Program-made: the position numbers and the translations under genes
Source: Halobacteriales archaeon
GTDB taxonomy: Archaea > Halobacteriota > Halobacteria > Halobacteriales > SKSH01
Direction: 5' to 3'
DNA: 6,441 nt
NCBI GenBank assembly: GCA_007118075.1
Contig: SKSH01000049.1
Span: 1 to 6,441, forward strand
The notes under the pieces: generated by a model
Databases searched by the model: none
What the model was told of the DNA's origin: nothing
What the model saw: only the letters and a program-made list of their open reading frames with translations
In this document: one piece after another, positions 1-5,897 of the stretch
How the letters are laid out: every line of letters begins with the position of its first letter
Position numbering within the stretch: position 1 is the first letter of the stretch

Positions 1-1983
1 CGGAATCGCGAAGCGAGCCCTACTGGCAGGCTGGGGAAAACGAGACATGAGAGACGAGAAATGACCCCCGAGATCGCATATCTGCGCCCAAACCACCCGA
101 TCTCCCGTGTCGTCAAGGGATGCTGGCAGCTCGCCGGCGATCATGGCACGGTGTACCGCCTGTCTGACCGCTGGGATCACCTGTGCAGGACCACGGTGAA
201 TGGCATCTTCATGGAGTCGGGCATCGCTCAACCTGATGAGTGTCCCTTGGACCGGTTCGCGGGCAAGTGGTCCCTCGGCGATCGCATCCTCCATCCCCTC
301 GAGAACGAGCTCCATCGTCTCATTCAGGTACTGGATACCCTTCGTGTCATCAAGGACGATATTCGGTCCGATGATCGTCTCGACATTCTGTGAGTCATCC
401 TTGTTGAATCCGAGCTCCTGCAGCGCCTCACGACGATCGATCTCCGGTGAATCCATGGTGATATCGCCGAGTTTGATCGCCTCGATGACCTCTTCTGACA
501 GCGGTTCGACGCTGATGTAAAAACGATTGTGCCGATTCGGTGAAACGCCCTCAACGACATCAGATGTCTGTTGGACGGCCTCACGATAGACAACGATCGG
601 TTCCCCAGTCCTGACCGGAATCCCCTGATTCCGCTCGATCCGTTGGGTGATGACCTCGAGGTGGAGCTCACCTTGGCCTGAGATCAGGTGCTCACCGGTG
701 TCTTCGTTAATCTCGATATGGATCGTTGGATCCTCCTTGGACACCTGCTGCAGTGTCTCGATAAGCTTGGGGAGATCGTCCATTCGCTGTGCTTCGACGG
801 ACTTCGTGATGACAGGCTCAGAGATGTGATCGAGTGATTCGAATGCGGTCATCTCGATACTCGAGACGGTCGAGCCGGCGATGGCATCGCGGAGTCCTGT
901 CACCGCAGCGATGTTACCAGCCGGAACCTTGTCCACCTCCTCACGCTCACCACCCATGAAGATACCAACACTTTGGACGCGATTTGTCCCAGCGACACCG
1001 GAGACATGCAGCTCCTGGCCACGTTCGATCGTCCCAGAGAAGACCCGGCCAGTAGCGATCTCACCAGCATGTGGATCGATGCCGATGTCGGTCACCATGA
1101 GAACGACCTCGCCGTCGGGGTCAACCATTCGCATGCTCTCGGCAATCTCACTCTCAGAGTCGCCCCGCCAGATGGTCGGTATCCGGAATGGTTGCGCATC
1201 GACCGGGTTCGGGAAGTGGTCAACAACCATGTTGAGGACGATATCGCTCAGTGGAGCCTCTTCTTTGAGGTCATCGACCGCATCTCGGTCGTGGTAGTCG
1301 ATGATGTCTGAGAAGGTAATCCCGGTCTCCTGCATAAACGGCATGCTGATTGCCCAGTTGTAAAGTGCAGAGCCGAATGCGACAGATCCGTCGTTGACAC
1401 GTACTTTCCAATCGTCCTCCTCATAGCGCTCTGGAGCCAGGCCACGGACAATCTCGTTTACCTCACGGATGACCCCTTGAAGTCGATCTTGCATCTCCGC
1501 GGGACCTTCACGGAGTTCGTTGATCAGGCGATCAACTTTGTTGATGAAGAGTGTTGGTTTGACATCCTCTCTAAGTGCCTGACGGAGCACCGTCTCGGTC
1601 TGTGGCATCGTCCCCTCGACGGCATCGACGACCACCATCGCACCGTCGACCGCCCGCATCGCCCGGGTGACGTCACCTCCGAAATCGACGTGGCCTGGTG
1701 TATCGATGAGGTTGATGAGATAGTCCTCATCATTGTACTGATGCGTCATCGACACGTTCGCAGCATCGATGGTGATCCCTCGCTCTTGCTCATCCTCCTC
1801 GGTGTCCATCGCGAGCTGTTCCCCTGCGAGGTCTTTGGAAATCATCCCTGCACCTGCCAACAGGTTATCACTCAACGTCGTCTTTCCATGATCGATATGC
1901 GCGGCGATCGCGATGTTGCGGATGTTGTCCGGATTATCCATCAATCGCTCACACTGCGAAACGATCTCGCTCCGTCTAGCCAT
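1..1983 (-). CDS. fusA: translation elongation factor EF-2, C-terminally truncated
   Basis: EF-2 is the cytosolic GTPase that drives translocation on the archaeal ribosome. Starting at the ATG at 1983, the G-domain motifs are all present: AHIDHGKT (residues 28-35), RGITI (68-72), DTPGH (94-98), NKVD (148-151) and GSA (204-206). Domains II and III follow, including AGEIATGRVFSGTI and ISGQGELHLEV. Domain IV carries RLSDARLHEDAIHRGPAQ, whose His596 (codon 196-198) is the diphthamide site. No frameshift or stop occurs in this stretch. Homology ends near residue 611 (about position 151). The rest of domain IV and all of domain V, roughly 115 residues of a usual ~728, are missing. The frame stays open for ~50 unrelated residues to the window edge, and the opposite strand there encodes an aldo/keto reductase start. 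AGGAG at 1996-2000 lies 12 bases before the ATG. The gene sits apart from rpsG, divergent from the DUF5781-like gene. Confidence 0.95.
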   Translation of the reverse strand, partial: MARRSEIVSQCERLMDNPDNIRNIAIAAHIDHGKTTLSDNLLAGAGMISKDLAGEQLAMDTEEDEQERGITIDAANVSMTHQYNDEDYLINLIDTPGHVDFGGDVTRAMRAVDGAMVVVDAVEGTMPQTETVLRQALREDVKPTLFINKVDRLINELREGPAEMQDRLQGVIREVNEIVRGLAPERYEEDDWKVRVNDGSVAFGSALYNWAISMPFMQETGITFSDIIDYHDRDAVDDLKEEAPLSDIVLNMVVDHFPNPVDAQPFRIPTIWRGDSESEIAESMRMVDPDGEVVLMVTDIGIDPHAGEIATGRVFSGTIERGQELHVSGVAGTNRVQSVGIFMGGEREEVDKVPAGNIAAVTGLRDAIAGSTVSSIEMTAFESLDHISEPVITKSVEAQRMDDLPKLIETLQQVSKEDPTIHIEINEDTGEHLISGQGELHLEVITQRIERNQGIPVRTGEPIVVYREAVQQTSDVVEGVSPNRHNRFYISVEPLSEEVIEAIKLGDITMDSPEIDRREALQELGFNKDDSQNVETIIGPNIVLDDTKGIQYLNETMELVLEGMEDAIAEGPLAREPVQGTLIRLSDARLHEDAIHRGPAQVIPAVRQAVHRAMIAGELPASLDDTGDRVVWAQICDLGGHFSSLMSRFPQPASRARFAIP
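2..64 (+). CDS. possible C-terminal end of an upstream gene (partial)
   Basis: A reading frame is open from the left edge and ends at the TGA in positions 62-64, giving about 20 residues ending in LLAGWGKRDMRDEK. Its stop overlaps the ATG of the aldo/keto reductase fragment as ATGA, a layout typical of translationally coupled operon genes. No family can be recognised from so short a tail. A second frame, ending at the TGA in 48-50 with PYWQAGENET, is also possible, and the sequence does not decide between them. Confidence is low; only the four-base overlap favours this frame. Confidence 0.22.
   Translation, partial: GIAKRALLAGWGKRDMRDEK
61..156 (+). CDS. aldo/keto reductase, N-terminal fragment only
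   Basis: The ATG at 61 opens a frame whose first ~30 residues contain ISRVVKGCWQLAGDHG. This resembles the N-terminal beta strand and following segment of aldo/keto reductases of the type that begin ISRVIKGGWQLAGGHG. Members of that superfamily are NAD(P)H-dependent carbonyl reductases of roughly 300 residues with a TIM-barrel fold. The catalytic Asp, Tyr, Lys and His lie further along and are absent here. The frame stays open to the TGA at 391-393, but everything after about position 156 is the antisense of EF-2 and has no reductase character, so the gene is cut after ~30 residues. The purine-rich GAGACGAGAA just before the ATG could serve as ribosome binding site. A possible upstream frame overlaps the start by four bases. 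The family call rests on a short match, so the class is moderately sure and the substrate is unknown. Confidence 0.55.
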
Positions 1984-2089
1984 TTTATATTTAGTCTCCT
2001 GTCACGGGCGACAAAAGGGTAGTGTTTCGAGGTCCTCGCCGGCAAATCGCCGCAACATCCAAGCCGGACGGTCACCTCGGCATGAATAG
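1984..2089. promoter_or_regulatory. divergent intergenic region between EF-2 and the DUF5781-like gene
   Basis: This 106-base spacer must hold the start signals of two divergent genes. On the minus strand it contains AGGAG (1996-2000) ahead of the EF-2 ATG, followed by an A/T-rich leader ending ATATAAA. Read on the plus strand, that A/T block is TTTATATTT (1984-1992), a good match to an archaeal TATA box. It would place a transcription start near 2013, giving the plus-strand gene a leader of about 75 bases. No convincing TATA box for EF-2 itself was found; the CTTTT on the minus strand around 2015 is weak. No plus-strand ribosome binding site is evident before 2090. Confidence 0.35.
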
Positions 2090-2809
2090 ATGGAGGTTCG
2101 TGTTCAGGGAGATGTCGACCCCGGTCCTTTCCTCGGTGCTCGAGACGTATTCGAGACGGAGTTCGACCTCGAGAAACCAGTTCATGTGCGGATTCGTGAA
2201 GATCCCGATGAACGGACATGGACCGCACATTACGAGGACCATCATATCCTGAATGTCTCACGACGTGTCGCAACGAGTGCAATGGCCAGGGAGCTCACCA
2301 TCCATGAGCTCTCGCACATGTATCGATATGAGGAAGGACATGCGTCGCATCGACAATCCACCAAAGAAGCGCTGTATCTCGCCCTGACTGGTCCCAATCC
2401 TGACGAGCATCTCACCTACCATGGATTGCAGATTGCGAATCACATGAAGGATATCTATGCCGATGACCTCACCCTTCGCGTTGGACCATCGGAGAAGCTT
2501 GTTGCGTTCCTTGAATCGAGCCTGGCTGAGTCAATCGGTCAACCATCACATGACGACGGGACACCGGCAATCATCGCCGTCAACGCAGCCTTTGCTCTCG
2601 CTCTTTGCGAACGGCACGATCTCCTCGACACGGATCACCCTCTCTACGATTTGGCAGCCGTGGCCGCTGAGGACGCTCCGAATGTCCCCATCGGCCGTTA
2701 CAAAGGGCGTTTTCGATCGCTCGTTGAGAAACCATCACCCCAGGAGTATCGACGTGAGCTTGTGGGGACGATCCGTTCGTTTGCCTTGGACTGTCGGGTC
2801 GATGGTTGA
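2090..2809 (+). CDS. DUF5781-like protein with HExxH metal-binding motif
   Basis: This 239-residue protein resembles a haloarchaeal family that I recall as DUF5781, of unknown function; the family name is from memory. The start is fixed: a TAG stop immediately precedes the ATG at 2090. Residues 72-76 read HELSH, an HExxH zinc-binding motif in the context ARELTIHELSHMYRYEEGH. About 45 residues on comes NHMKDIYADD (117-126), which could supply a further acidic metal ligand, as in many zinc metallopeptidases. A third region, IIAVNAAFALALCERH (161-176), looks like a buried helix. There is no signal peptide or membrane segment, so it should be cytoplasmic. A cytosolic metal-dependent hydrolase is plausible but unproven. 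It lies divergent from EF-2 and 79 bases upstream of the MgtE gene on the same strand. A role linked to translation is suggested only by location. Confidence 0.8.
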   Translation: MEVRVQGDVDPGPFLGARDVFETEFDLEKPVHVRIREDPDERTWTAHYEDHHILNVSRRVATSAMARELTIHELSHMYRYEEGHASHRQSTKEALYLALTGPNPDEHLTYHGLQIANHMKDIYADDLTLRVGPSEKLVAFLESSLAESIGQPSHDDGTPAIIAVNAAFALALCERHDLLDTDHPLYDLAAVAAEDAPNVPIGRYKGRFRSLVEKPSPQEYRRELVGTIRSFALDCRVDG

Positions 2810-2857
2810 CACCCGCAAGGATCAGGCAACACCGGATCCGTAAAGTAAAGAAGTCTA

Positions 2858-2866
2858 GATTTAAGT
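2858..2866 (+). promoter_or_regulatory. TATA-box candidate for the MgtE gene
   Basis: The element GATTTAAGT is centred about 26 bases before the ATG at 2889, with an A-rich stretch (TAAAGTAAAGAAG, 2841-2853) just upstream that could act as the BRE. An archaeal TATA box usually lies ~25 bases before the transcription start, so this promoter would give a leaderless or nearly leaderless mRNA. That fits the lack of any Shine-Dalgarno sequence before the ATG and the frequency of leaderless transcripts in Halobacteria. Confidence 0.5.
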
Positions 2867-2888
2867 TGTCCGTTCCTAAACGCAGCCT

Positions 2889-3995
2889 ATGACCGACTCA
2901 GCGGAGGAGGTATTCGAGGAGGTTTCTGAGGACCCGCCGGATGAAGCCGATGAGTACGATCTCTCGGTCAAAGAGGTGATGACCACCCAGTACGTCGCCG
3001 TTCACGAGGATACTCCTGTTGGCGAAGCCATCGATAAGTTCCAGGAGTATGCCCCGGAAGACCCCACCAAATCGACGAACTACTATGTGTACATCACTGA
3101 TGCTGACGAACGGGTCACCGGGGTTGTGTCTCTCCGAGAATTGCTCGTTGCATCGAATGATGAACCGGTCTCTTCGTTCGGCACCGACGAGGTCGTGACC
3201 TTCGATGCAAATGCTGATGCGCAGATGGCAGCGGTTGACGTGGCGTTGGTCAGATTCTCCGCCATTCCAGTCGTCGATGCTGATGGCCGACTCATCGGGA
3301 TCGTCCGTTCGGACGACCTCATCGGTGTTGTCATGGAAGAAACCACTGAAGACCTGCTCAGGATGCAGGGGATGGCCATCCCCGAGGAGAAGGGCCGCTA
3401 CACCGACATCGAGACCCACCGAAGTACGCTCATGCTCGATGCGTCAATCACCAACATCCTCAAGATTCGGGTACCATGGCTCATCGTTGCGCTTGCCGGT
3501 GGACTCCTCGCCGGTGGGGTGATTGGAATCTATGAGGATGCTCTTGCAGAGGTGGTCTTCCTCGCCTTCTTCATCCCTGTCATCATGGATATGGGTGGAA
3601 ACGTCGGTACCCAGTCATCCACCATCTTCATCCGGGGTGTCGTACTCGGCCATATCGACCGGGCGAACGTCATCAAGCGGATACTCAAAGAGACGGCTGT
3701 TGGTGCCTTGATCGGGATTCTCGTGGGGTCAGTCGCCGCACTGGCCGCATACATTTGGATCGATATGAACTTCGCTATCGTCGTGTTCGGCGCCATGGTC
3801 GGCACCTGCATCGTCGCAGCCCTCATCGGGTTCATCATCCCGTGGTTGGTCTACCTCATAGGGTCGGACCCAGCGGCCGCCTCGAACCCGGTCATCACGA
3901 CCATTAAAGACGTGTCCGGATTGTTAATCTACTTCACGTTAGCGCTGCTCCTCATCCCCGAGCTCGCAGAGATAGCTCCGATCAGTCTCTGGTAA
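2889..3995 (+). CDS. mgtE: MgtE-type magnesium transporter lacking the N domain
   Basis: MgtE proteins are dimeric Mg2+ channels gated by Mg2+ bound to their cytosolic domains. This 368-residue protein starts with ~24 acidic residues, then a CBS pair: CBS1 roughly 25-92 (VKEVMTTQYVAV ... VTGVVSLRELL) and CBS2 roughly 93-150 (AIPVVDADGRLIGIVRSDDL). A linking 'plug' helix region (150-190) and five membrane segments follow, at about 196-216, 220-240, 268-292, 295-325 and 342-358. Hallmarks are PVIMDMGGNVGTQSS (230-244) and DPAAASNPVITTIKDVSG (327-344). Asp341 matches the pore Asp of the TTxxDVxG motif that binds Mg2+ in the bacterial protein. The ~120-residue N domain of typical ~450-residue MgtE is absent. 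The start follows a TATA-like box at leaderless distance and has no Shine-Dalgarno sequence. The next gene starts 51 bases downstream on the same strand. Mg2+ is the likely substrate, though Co2+ or other divalent ions cannot be excluded. Confidence 0.93.
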   Translation: MTDSAEEVFEEVSEDPPDEADEYDLSVKEVMTTQYVAVHEDTPVGEAIDKFQEYAPEDPTKSTNYYVYITDADERVTGVVSLRELLVASNDEPVSSFGTDEVVTFDANADAQMAAVDVALVRFSAIPVVDADGRLIGIVRSDDLIGVVMEETTEDLLRMQGMAIPEEKGRYTDIETHRSTLMLDASITNILKIRVPWLIVALAGGLLAGGVIGIYEDALAEVVFLAFFIPVIMDMGGNVGTQSSTIFIRGVVLGHIDRANVIKRILKETAVGALIGILVGSVAALAAYIWIDMNFAIVVFGAMVGTCIVAALIGFIIPWLVYLIGSDPAAASNPVITTIKDVSGLLIYFTLALLLIPELAEIAPISLW

Positions 3996-4036
3996 CCAAC
4001 CCAATCAACCTCAAGGTTTTTCGATGGCCCGTCGGT

Positions 4037-4040
4037 AGGA
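4037..4040 (+). promoter_or_regulatory. ribosome binding site choosing the FAD-protein start
   Basis: AGGA lies six bases before the ATG at 4047, within GGTAGGATGACCGATG. An ATG also occurs at 4040 in another frame, but only the one at 4047 opens the FAD-binding frame, and the AGGA spacing fits it. The 51-base gap after mgtE also contains GGTTTTTC (4014-4021), too weak to call as a promoter, so co-transcription with mgtE is possible. Confidence 0.45.
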
Positions 4041-4046
4041 TGACCG

Positions 4047-4784
4047 ATGCCAGCAAATGATACGACAGCGGTTGCAATCATCGGCGGTGGGGTGGCCGGT
4101 CAGGCAGCAGGAATCTTCACCGCTAGACATGGTCTGGAAACAGTCATCCTCGATTCCGGTGACTCGTTGCTCAAACGAAACGCTCATCTTGAGAACTATC
4201 CCGGATTTCCTACCGGCGTTGATGCCAGATTTTTGCTTTCTCAGATGCGTGAGCAGACGGAGCTCGCAGGGTGTCGGTGGGTGGATGCAACGGTCCACCA
4301 AGTGAATCAAGCAGAAGACGGGTTCACCATCGAGACGACCGGTGACCAATTGGTAGCACGCTATGTCATCGCAGCAACGAAGAACTCGGTCGCGTATCTC
4401 GACCATCTCAACGAGATCGATGTCATCCAACGAGGCTCGAAAACATTCCTCGAGGTAGACCGTCGCGGTCGGACCACGATCGAGGGCCTCTATGCCGCAG
4501 GGCGACTCGCCCTCGAACCCCATCAGACCATCGTATGTGCCGGTCACGGCGCGAAGATCGGCTTCACTATCCTTGAAGACGATGACGAACCGTTCTACCA
4601 GGATTGGGTCGCGCCAGAGGGATACTTCACCGGCCGTGGGCGAGAGGTTCCACCGGGATGTGAAGAGATCGACGACAAAGAGCGAATCAACCGCGAGGCC
4701 CATTCACGCGAAGCGCTTCGAGCCAAACTGGCAAATCCATTCCCAGAGCGACCACAACAACATCCCAGTGTGGACGACAACTGA
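4047..4784 (+). CDS. minimal FAD-dependent oxidoreductase, thioredoxin-reductase-like fold
   Basis: This 245-residue protein begins with a Rossmann dinucleotide-binding motif, AVAIIGGGVAGQAAG (residues 8-22), ending in ILDSGD (34-39), the usual acidic end of the second FAD-domain strand. NAHLENYPGFPTGVDARFLL (45-64) matches the segment after the FAD motif in thioredoxin reductases, which reads IENYPGFP. A later block, IEGLYAAGRLAL (145-156) followed by QTIVCAGHGAKIGFTIL (160-176), corresponds to the second FAD-contacting motif and C-terminal helix. The NADPH-binding domain with its redox-active CxxC is missing: after RYVIAATKN (105-113) only about 30 residues separate the two FAD halves. Residues 185-245 form a polar tail. 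It therefore should not act as a thioredoxin reductase. It may be a flavoprotein using another electron donor or a binding protein. Haloarchaea have similar short 'FAD-dependent oxidoreductases' of unassigned function. It converges with rpsG, 35 bases away. Confidence 0.8.
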   Translation: MPANDTTAVAIIGGGVAGQAAGIFTARHGLETVILDSGDSLLKRNAHLENYPGFPTGVDARFLLSQMREQTELAGCRWVDATVHQVNQAEDGFTIETTGDQLVARYVIAATKNSVAYLDHLNEIDVIQRGSKTFLEVDRRGRTTIEGLYAAGRLALEPHQTIVCAGHGAKIGFTILEDDDEPFYQDWVAPEGYFTGRGREVPPGCEEIDDKERINREAHSREALRAKLANPFPERPQQHPSVDDN

Positions 4785-4797
4785 CCGATAACCCGTG

Positions 4798-4802
4798 AAA
4801 AA
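4798..4802 (-). terminator. possible T-rich terminator after rpsG
   Basis: On the minus strand, TTTTT lies about 18 bases after the rpsG TAA, in the short convergent spacer between rpsG and the FAD gene. Archaeal termination often occurs at T-tracts without a hairpin. The tract is short and no stem was found, so support is weak. Confidence 0.25.
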
Positions 4803-4819
4803 CTAGCGAAATACCTGTT

Positions 4820-5410
4820 TTAGCGCGCCGCTGCAGCGACGCGTTCCTTCTCTTCCTTCTGGTTGATGGCGTAGATCTCAACGTCGCCGTTAGCCGCACC
4901 GATCAGTTGATTCGCCAACGTCTCCTCGACGGAACTAGCCGTCTTGAACGATGCCTTGTGGGTCCCCTCTGCGATGAACTTGAGCGCCTGGTCGACCCGC
5001 CGCTGTGGTGCAACATCGACCGCCTTCGGGACCGAGATACCACCATACTTGAGTCGGACGGTCTCCTCACGGGGCGACGCGTTCTCGATCGCCCGAACCA
5101 GCACCTGTACTGGATTCTCATCAGTTCGGCTGTGGATGATCTCGAACGCATCTCGGACGATCCGCGTTGTCTGCTGCTTCTTTCCAGTGTTCTCCTCGCT
5201 TTGCATCAACCGGTTGATCAACCGTTCGACAATACTGATCTCGCTCTTGTCGAACTGGTTACCGGCATGTCGACCCATCGAATGGGCAACCGGGGTGACG
5301 TTGATGTACCGTTCCGTGCTCGGATCGATGAAGGTGATATCGGAGACGTCCCAGGTCCCAAAGAGCTTGGTCGAGAACTGCTCCTCTTCGCCTTCTGCTG
5401 CCTCGCTCAT
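4820..5410 (-). CDS. rpsG: 30S ribosomal protein S7
   Basis: S7 is a primary 16S rRNA-binding protein of the small-subunit head and lines the E-site exit channel. The 196-residue protein has a short acidic lead (residues 1-10), then conserved blocks: SMGRHAGNQFDKSEISIVER (44-63), NRLMQSEENTGKKQQ (66-80), RAIENASPREETVRLKYGG (106-124), and APQRRVDQALKFIAEG (134-149). The end, AINQKEEKERVAAAAR (181-196), matches haloarchaeal S7 essentially word for word as I recall it. The ATG at 5410 lies two bases after the rpsL stop (TGATCATG), with no clear Shine-Dalgarno sequence, so it is probably translated by coupling to rpsL. The gene ends the minus-strand operon; in many archaea EF-2 would follow directly, but here three opposite-strand genes intervene. 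Confidence 0.97.
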   Translation of the reverse strand: MSEAAEGEEEQFSTKLFGTWDVSDITFIDPSTERYINVTPVAHSMGRHAGNQFDKSEISIVERLINRLMQSEENTGKKQQTTRIVRDAFEIIHSRTDENPVQVLVRAIENASPREETVRLKYGGISVPKAVDVAPQRRVDQALKFIAEGTHKASFKTASSVEETLANQLIGAANGDVEIYAINQKEEKERVAAAAR

Positions 5411-5412
5411 GA

Positions 5413-5841
5413 TCAGCGCACCGGTTTCTCTGCATTCCCGCGGACAAGTTCGAGCAGGGAGACCCCGTTAACCTTCTCGACCTTGTAGTTGACGGCGGAG
5501 AGGTCACCCATTGCACGACCTTTCGCCCCACCAATCCCGGCGATCGTCACCTCATCGTGTTCGTCGATGAAGCTGATCGCCCCGTCGCCAGGACAGAACG
5601 CGGTGACTTGCTTACCATTCTTGATGAGCTGTACCCTGACACACTTGCGGACCGCCGAGTTCGGCTGCTTCGCCTCGACACCAACCTTCTCAAGGACGAT
5701 CCCACGACCCTGTGGGGCCCCCTCGAGCGGGTCGGCACGCTGGCGAAGACCGCGGGCACGACGAGCGTAGTCGGAGTCAGACCACCGATGTCGCTGTCGG
5801 TCCCGCTTGAGCTTGCGGGCCGCATACTTCCCGTTGGCCAT
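5413..5841 (-). CDS. rpsL: 30S ribosomal protein S12
   Basis: S12 sits at the decoding centre of the small subunit and influences accuracy. The 142-residue length fits the archaeal form. Diagnostic blocks are GAPQGRGIVLEKVGVEAKQP (41-60), NSAVRKCVRVQLIKNGK (61-77), PGDG (84-87), FIDEHDEVTIAGIGGAKGRA (91-110) and NYKVEKVNGVSLLELVRG (118-135). The PNSA and PGDG loops are the conserved decoding-site segments. The N-terminus MANGKYAARKLKRDRQ is as in haloarchaeal S12, which confirms the start. The ATG has a strong Shine-Dalgarno sequence, GGAGGG (5853-5848), six bases upstream. That site lies in an inverted repeat, and a TATA-like box is also present, so the gene may have its own promoter besides read-through from nusA. 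rpsG follows after two bases. Confidence 0.98.
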   Translation of the reverse strand: MANGKYAARKLKRDRQRHRWSDSDYARRARGLRQRADPLEGAPQGRGIVLEKVGVEAKQPNSAVRKCVRVQLIKNGKQVTAFCPGDGAISFIDEHDEVTIAGIGGAKGRAMGDLSAVNYKVEKVNGVSLLELVRGNAEKPVR

Positions 5842-5847
5842 TGGTGT

Positions 5848-5868
5848 CCCTCCGTAGCGAATGGAGGG
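5848..5868 (-). promoter_or_regulatory. inverted repeat covering the rpsL ribosome binding site
   Basis: In the transcript sense, CCCTCC (5868-5863), a nine-base loop (ATTCGCTAC) and GGAGGG (5853-5848) form a perfect 6-bp GC-rich stem. The right arm is the Shine-Dalgarno sequence, six bases from the rpsL ATG. Folding would hide the ribosome binding site. The left arm is itself identical to an anti-Shine-Dalgarno sequence. Whether it regulates expression is inference. Confidence 0.55.
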
Positions 5869-5869
5869 C

Positions 5870-5875
5870 CTTAAA
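5870..5875 (-). promoter_or_regulatory. TATA-box candidate upstream of rpsL
   Basis: In the 56-base gap between nusA and rpsL the minus strand reads GTTTAAGG, with TTTAAG about 31 bases before the ATG. A start ~25 bases downstream of the box would fall near 5848, at or inside the Shine-Dalgarno arm. Transcripts from it would carry very short leaders. The position is plausible, but no BRE is clear. Confidence 0.35.
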
Positions 5876-5897
5876 CGTCGCCTTTACCGGACGCGGA

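Noticed and set aside
1..150. An intein or insertion within EF-2 as cause of the lost homology
   Set aside because: The divergent EF-2-frame sequence does not start with Cys or Ser and has no intein blocks, while the opposite strand encodes a recognisable reductase start.
151..393. Plus-strand frame continuing from the aldo/keto reductase start to a stop at 391-393
   Set aside because: Beyond about 156 it is exactly antisense to conserved EF-2 codons and shows no reductase motif, so only the first ~30 residues are taken as gene.
1477..2022. Plus-strand open frame of 181 codons
   Set aside because: It is antisense to the EF-2 G domain, whose motifs on the minus strand are unmistakable.
2898..3419. 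Minus-strand open frame of 173 codons
   Set aside because: It is antisense to the CBS domains of mgtE and has no recognisable motif.
4011..4703. Minus-strand open frame of 230 codons opposite the FAD gene
   Set aside because: The plus strand has clear FAD motifs and a ribosome binding site. The minus frame resembles no family and is probably an antisense open frame caused by codon bias.
4907..5488. Plus-strand open frames of 193 and 175 codons opposite rpsG and rpsL
   Set aside because: They lie antisense to ribosomal protein genes S7 and S12, which are certain.
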